Origin: Chlorobiota bacterium
GTDB lineage: Bacteria > Bacteroidota > Bacteroidia > Bacteroidales > JAADJA01
DNA: 32,340 nucleotides
Reading direction: 5' to 3'
Assembly: GCA_013151015.1 (NCBI GenBank)
Contig: JAADJA010000044.1
Span: 65,417-97,756 of the forward strand
In this document: positions 30,034 through 32,340 of the stretch, piece after piece
Position numbering within the stretch: position 1 is the stretch's first letter
Layout of the letters: every line of letters begins with the position of its first letter
Made by a program: the position numbers and the translations under genes
The notes under the pieces: generated by a model
Databases searched by the model: none
The model's input: the letters and a program-made list of their open reading frames with translations, nothing else
What the model was told of the DNA's origin: nothing

Positions 30034-30807
30034 ATGGAAACCGGAACCACATATAGGTATTTTATCAGGCTTGCATACAACGGCGGCCGATACCATGGCT
30101 GGCAGATGCAGGACAATGCACTGACTGTCCAGGCAGTGGTGAATGATGCGGTTTCAAAGATATTCGGGCAACAAATAAATGTCACGGGTTGCGGAAGGAC
30201 AGATGCAGGGGTACATGCAAGGGAGTTCTTTATCCATTTCGACATAGCATATATTATTCAGAAACAGGACAAGGAAACATACTTGAAAAAGCTCAACGGG
30301 TACCTTCCCAAAAACATAAGTATGTCTGAAATAATTCCCGTTACCGAAAATGCGCATGCCCGGTTTGATGCTGCATCACGTACTTACCAATATTTCATAT
30401 CACGGAAAAAAGACCCATTCAACCAGGATTTTTCATGGTTTGTTTATGGTGATATTGATGTGGACAAGTTAAACGAAGCGGCAAATATCCTTTTCGGATA
30501 TTCCGATTTCACCTCCTTTTCAAAAACAAACACAGATACAATAACCAATAATTGCAAGATCAAGTTTGCCCACTGGGAAGAAAAAGACAATATGCTCGTT
30601 TTCACGATTACCGCCGACCGTTTTCTTCGGAACATGGTCAGGGCTATCGTTGGGACATTGCTGGATGTGGGCAGGGGGAAAAATGATTTGGCGGGTTTAA
30701 GAAAAATCATCGAGAGCAAAAACCGCTCAAATGCAGGCTACTCTGTCCCTGCAAAAGGTTTGTTCCTGACAAAGGTGGAATATCCCAAAAGTTTGTTCCT
30801 GAAGTAA
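30034..30807 (+). CDS. truA: tRNA pseudouridine synthase A
   Basis: This is a 257-residue enzyme that converts uridines 38-40 of the tRNA anticodon arm to pseudouridine. The ATG at 30034 is chosen over an in-frame TTG at 30016, which lies inside the -7 box. The catalytic Asp is in GCGRTDAGVHAREFF (Asp57). YRYFIRLAYNGGRYHGWQ opens the fold, NAHARFDAASRTYQYFI is the second conserved block, and DRFLRNMVRAIVGTLLDVG is motif III. Length is normal. It is a housekeeping gene and its position beside nikR and rex is probably incidental. It is divergent from nikR and upstream of rex. Confidence 0.95.
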   Translation: METGTTYRYFIRLAYNGGRYHGWQMQDNALTVQAVVNDAVSKIFGQQINVTGCGRTDAGVHAREFFIHFDIAYIIQKQDKETYLKKLNGYLPKNISMSEIIPVTENAHARFDAASRTYQYFISRKKDPFNQDFSWFVYGDIDVDKLNEAANILFGYSDFTSFSKTNTDTITNNCKIKFAHWEEKDNMLVFTITADRFLRNMVRAIVGTLLDVGRGKNDLAGLRKIIESKNRSNAGYSVPAKGLFLTKVEYPKSLFLK

Positions 30808-30853
30808 ATCCAGCCTATAACTCATCCATTCCCTCTGCTTTTCCAATTTAGAA

Positions 30854-30871
30854 TTGTTAAAAATTTAACAG
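30854..30871. promoter_or_regulatory. Rex operator-like palindrome, upstream of the rex promoter
   Basis: TTGTTAA-AAAT-TTAACAG differs from the Rex consensus TTGTTAANNNNTTAACAA only in the last base. It ends 5 bp before the -33 TTTG of rex. Confidence 0.7.
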
Positions 30872-30876
30872 ATAAG

Positions 30877-30906
30877 TTTGTTTTTTCGCCAATCTTGTTA
30901 CTTTTG
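30877..30906 (+). promoter_or_regulatory. rex promoter
   Basis: TTTG (30877-30880), an 18-nt spacer and TACTTTTG (30899-30906) form a strong Bacteroidota promoter, placed between two Rex-like palindromes. Confidence 0.75.
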
Positions 30907-30907
30907 C

Positions 30908-30925
30908 TTGTTAATTAATTCACAG
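30908..30925. promoter_or_regulatory. Second Rex operator-like palindrome, at the rex transcription start
   Basis: TTGTTAA-TTAA-TTCACAG fits the Rex half-sites TTGTTAA and TT(A/C)ACA(A). It begins 1 bp after the -7 box, so bound protein would block transcription start. Confidence 0.6.
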
Positions 30926-30972
30926 CTAAGAATCGCTAAGTTAATCTTGTTTACAAAAGGTATTAAGTTAAA

Positions 30973-31596
30973 ATGAAGAATCTACCAGACAAAACAGTCG
31001 AAAGGCTTTGCCAATACCGAAGAAGCCTGAACAACCAATTGGCAGCCGGGAAAACCCATATATTCTCCCACGAAATTGCCAACCTCTTACATATTACTTC
31101 TGTACAAGTACGCCGCGACATTATGCTCATTGGCCATAGCGGCACGCTCCGCAAAGGATACGACATCAAAGAGATGGTAAAGCTTATCGGCAAGATCATC
31201 GACACGAAAGAAGGGCAAAGGATAGCTGTTATCGGCATGGGGAACATCGGGAAAGCCTTTATCCATTATTTATACGAAAAAAGGTCGAAACTGAAAGTGG
31301 TGGCCTCTTTTGATGTGAACCCCGATAAAATCGACAAAACCTATGCAGATGTTTATTGCTACCACCTTGACCGGCTAAAGGAAATAATCCAGAAAGAAGA
31401 TATTAAAATCGGTATTATCACCACCCCTCCCATGGTCGCCCCGGAAGTTTGCGAAAACCTTGTGACCGCAGGCATTAAAGGGATACTGAATTTCACGCCT
31501 AAACCATTGAGCGTCCCCGATGAAGTCTATTTGGAAGAATATGACATGATCACTTCATTGGAGAAAGTTGCTTTTTTTGTGAAGCATAATGAGTAG
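30973..31596 (+). CDS. rex: Redox-sensing transcriptional repressor Rex
   Basis: This is a 207-residue NADH/NAD sensor. The winged-helix domain (about 1-80) has VERLCQYRRSLNNQLAAGK and HITSVQVRRDIMLIGHSG. The Rossmann domain has the dinucleotide motif IAVIGMGNIGKAF (residues 84-96). GIITTPPMVAPEVCENLVTA and KGILNFTPKPLSVPDEVYLE complete the family pattern. When NADH is high Rex leaves DNA and frees genes of fermentation and anaerobic respiration. The two operator-like palindromes around its own promoter indicate autoregulation. Both the DNA-binding arginines (QVRRD) and the GxGxxG are present, so it should be functional. Confidence 0.95.
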   Translation: MKNLPDKTVERLCQYRRSLNNQLAAGKTHIFSHEIANLLHITSVQVRRDIMLIGHSGTLRKGYDIKEMVKLIGKIIDTKEGQRIAVIGMGNIGKAFIHYLYEKRSKLKVVASFDVNPDKIDKTYADVYCYHLDRLKEIIQKEDIKIGIITTPPMVAPEVCENLVTAGIKGILNFTPKPLSVPDEVYLEEYDMITSLEKVAFFVKHNE

Positions 31597-31614
31597 GGCA
31601 GGATTAGCAATATT

Positions 31615-31641
31615 GCAGTAGGCAATTGGCAGTAGGCAATT
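31615..31641 (+). repeat. Short tandem repeat GCAGTAGGCAATT
   Basis: GCAGTAGGCAATT occurs at 31615-31627 and 31629-31641 (14-bp period). It belongs to the GGCAGTTGGCAATAGG-like spacer sequences that flank family 1 hairpins. Confidence 0.6.
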
Positions 31642-31648
31642 TTGCAAA

Positions 31649-31777
31649 AATCTTTTGGGTCGAAGCAAGCCTGCGGGATGGAGACCCGGAAGGTTGAAAA
31701 AGTAACAAATTGGAATAGGCGGTTGACGAAAACCTTTTGGGTCGAAGCAAGCCTGCGAGGAGGAGACCCGGAAGGTT
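31649..31777 (+). repeat. Tandem dimer of the 82-bp hairpin repeat (family 1)
   Basis: The first hairpin has arms AATCTTTTGGGTC (31649-31661) and GACCCGGAAGGTT (31683-31695). The second has AACCTTTTGGGTC (31731-31743) and GACCCGGAAGGTT (31765-31777). All mismatches are G-U type. The period is exactly 82 bp, as in the dimer at 2584. The loops begin GAAGCAAGCCTGCG. Confidence 0.88.
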
Positions 31778-31827
31778 GAAAAAGTGACGAATTGGAATAG
31801 GCAGTTGATGGAAAAAACAAGGAGTAC

Positions 31828-31870
31828 GGCACAAGTCCCTGCCTTTAGTACTATCCTTCAGACTTGCGCC
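31828..31870 (+). repeat. 43-bp palindromic repeat (family 3)
   Basis: GGCACAAGTC (31828-31837) and GACTTGCGCC (31861-31870) pair with one mismatch. This is the same element as at 11314-11357, here also placed after family 1 hairpins. Confidence 0.7.
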
Positions 31871-31927
31871 ATATGAAAGTCAATGTTAGTATCGTGGTTT
31901 ATAATTACGAATAAACATTACTATATT

Positions 31928-32340
31928 ATGAAAAAATATTTAATCATTTTTGTAGTTTTATTTTTCTCATGTAATAAAAAGATCACTATTGAGAAAAAGT
32001 ATTTTAAAAACGGGGATTTGCAAGAAATGATAACTAGAAAGGGGAATTATTTCAATGGGGAATACATTGCATTTTATAGTAACGGTATTAAACGTGAGGA
32101 AGGAATCTATAAAAAGAATAGAAAAATTGGTGTTTGGAAAGCTTGGTACAAATCTGGCAATTTATTTTCAATTGCTGAATATGAAAATAATCAACTGATA
32201 AATGCCAACGGATGGGATGAAAATTCAAAACAGACCCTTGTTGATGGGAATGGTTATGCCTTGGCTTTTTATCCAAATGGAGATTCAATGTCATTAATTA
32301 ATTATACTGATTGTAAATGGGATGGAGAATTAATAAAATG
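31928..32340 (+). CDS. YwqK/MORN-repeat-like lipoprotein (3' end outside window)
   Basis: The ATG at 31928 opens a frame that stays open to the window end (137 codons seen). MKKYLIIFVVLFFSC is a lipoprotein signal with Cys15. The mature part has repeats of the form YFNGEYIAFYSNGIKREEG, KIGVWKAWYKSGNLFSIAEY and YALAFYPNGDSMS. This is the Y-x-x-G-x-x-x-x-x-Y-x-x-N/S-G pattern of MORN-like YwqK proteins, often labelled antitoxin-like although the role in Bacteroidota is unproven. It is visibly A/T-richer than rex. The large repeat block between it and rex separates the two transcription units. Confidence 0.75.
   Translation, partial: MKKYLIIFVVLFFSCNKKITIEKKYFKNGDLQEMITRKGNYFNGEYIAFYSNGIKREEGIYKKNRKIGVWKAWYKSGNLFSIAEYENNQLINANGWDENSKQTLVDGNGYALAFYPNGDSMSLINYTDCKWDGELIK

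Noticed and set aside
31527-31834. Minus-strand frames of 76-101 codons after rex
   Set aside because: They read through the 82-bp repeat dimer; repeated peptide blocks such as FNLPG and SGSP arise from the repeats.
1-32340. CRISPR arrays, rRNA or tRNA genes
   Set aside because: No regular repeat-spacer array, no tRNA-like cloverleaf with CCA context and no rRNA sequence were recognised on reading both strands.

Overview
The window is a piece of a Bacteroidota chromosome, most likely from the Bacteroidales/Marinilabiliales side of the phylum. Four things support this. Two proteins end in type IX secretion (T9SS) sorting domains (1-1926 and 8931-9875). Lipoprotein signals are frequent. Promoters of the Bacteroidota form TTG-N(~20)-TAnnTTTG stand in front of many genes. 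The intergenic spaces are full of short structured repeats typical of the phylum. No rRNA, tRNA or CRISPR array was seen.

Layout. 1-5.8 kb: a 3' fragment of a large FG-GAP/VCBS secreted protein, a DinB-like protein, an overlapping NRDE/ATP-grasp gene pair, a LysE-type exporter and a rhodanese lipoprotein. 5.9-10.7 kb: a methyltransferase, a secreted trypsin-like protein whose catalytic serine position holds Asn, a DUF3298-type lipoprotein, a T9SS cargo protein and a BtpA-family barrel protein. 10.8-11.7 kb: an IS3-family remnant and repeat debris. 11.7-18.1 kb: a 1035-residue Asp-box/VPS10-like secreted propeller protein, a cell-wall operon (L,D-transpeptidase plus M15 peptidase) and a flavin reductase-like protein. 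18.2-19.4 kb: an AT-rich mntA-hepT toxin-antitoxin cassette with inverted repeats at its edges. 19.6-25.4 kb: a cyclic-2,3-diphosphoglycerate-synthetase-like GTPase, pyrB, pyrI and penicillin-binding protein 1C. 25.5-28.7 kb: a small Cys-rich protein, a histone-deacetylase-family hydrolase, a ParE-type toxin-antitoxin pair, a glycerophosphodiesterase and a small membrane protein. 28.8-31.6 kb: a nickel module (NikR plus a His-rich metal permease), truA and rex. The window ends in a lipoprotein with YwqK/MORN-like repeats that runs off the edge.

How the parts fit. The most coherent system is at 28.8-31.6 kb. The rex promoter lies between two Rex-operator-like palindromes, and a third such palindrome lies over the nikR promoter. 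A separate palindrome with NikR-operator geometry overlaps the nikR start region. This suggests that nickel uptake is under both nickel (NikR) and NADH/NAD (Rex) control, as expected if nickel feeds a redox enzyme such as a hydrogenase. This is inference; no hydrogenase is in the window. Peptidoglycan metabolism is the other recurrent theme (L,D-transpeptidase, M15 peptidase, PBP1C).

The non-coding space carries several distinct repeat families. One is a hairpin with a covarying stem that occurs as tandem dimers of exactly 82-bp period at two distant loci (2.6 kb and 31.7 kb). Another is a three-hairpin composite element seen in two nearly complete copies, one inverted copy and one partial copy. 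A third is an 88-bp element with perfect 18-bp terminal inverted repeats before pyrB. A 44-bp palindrome abuts the truncated IS.
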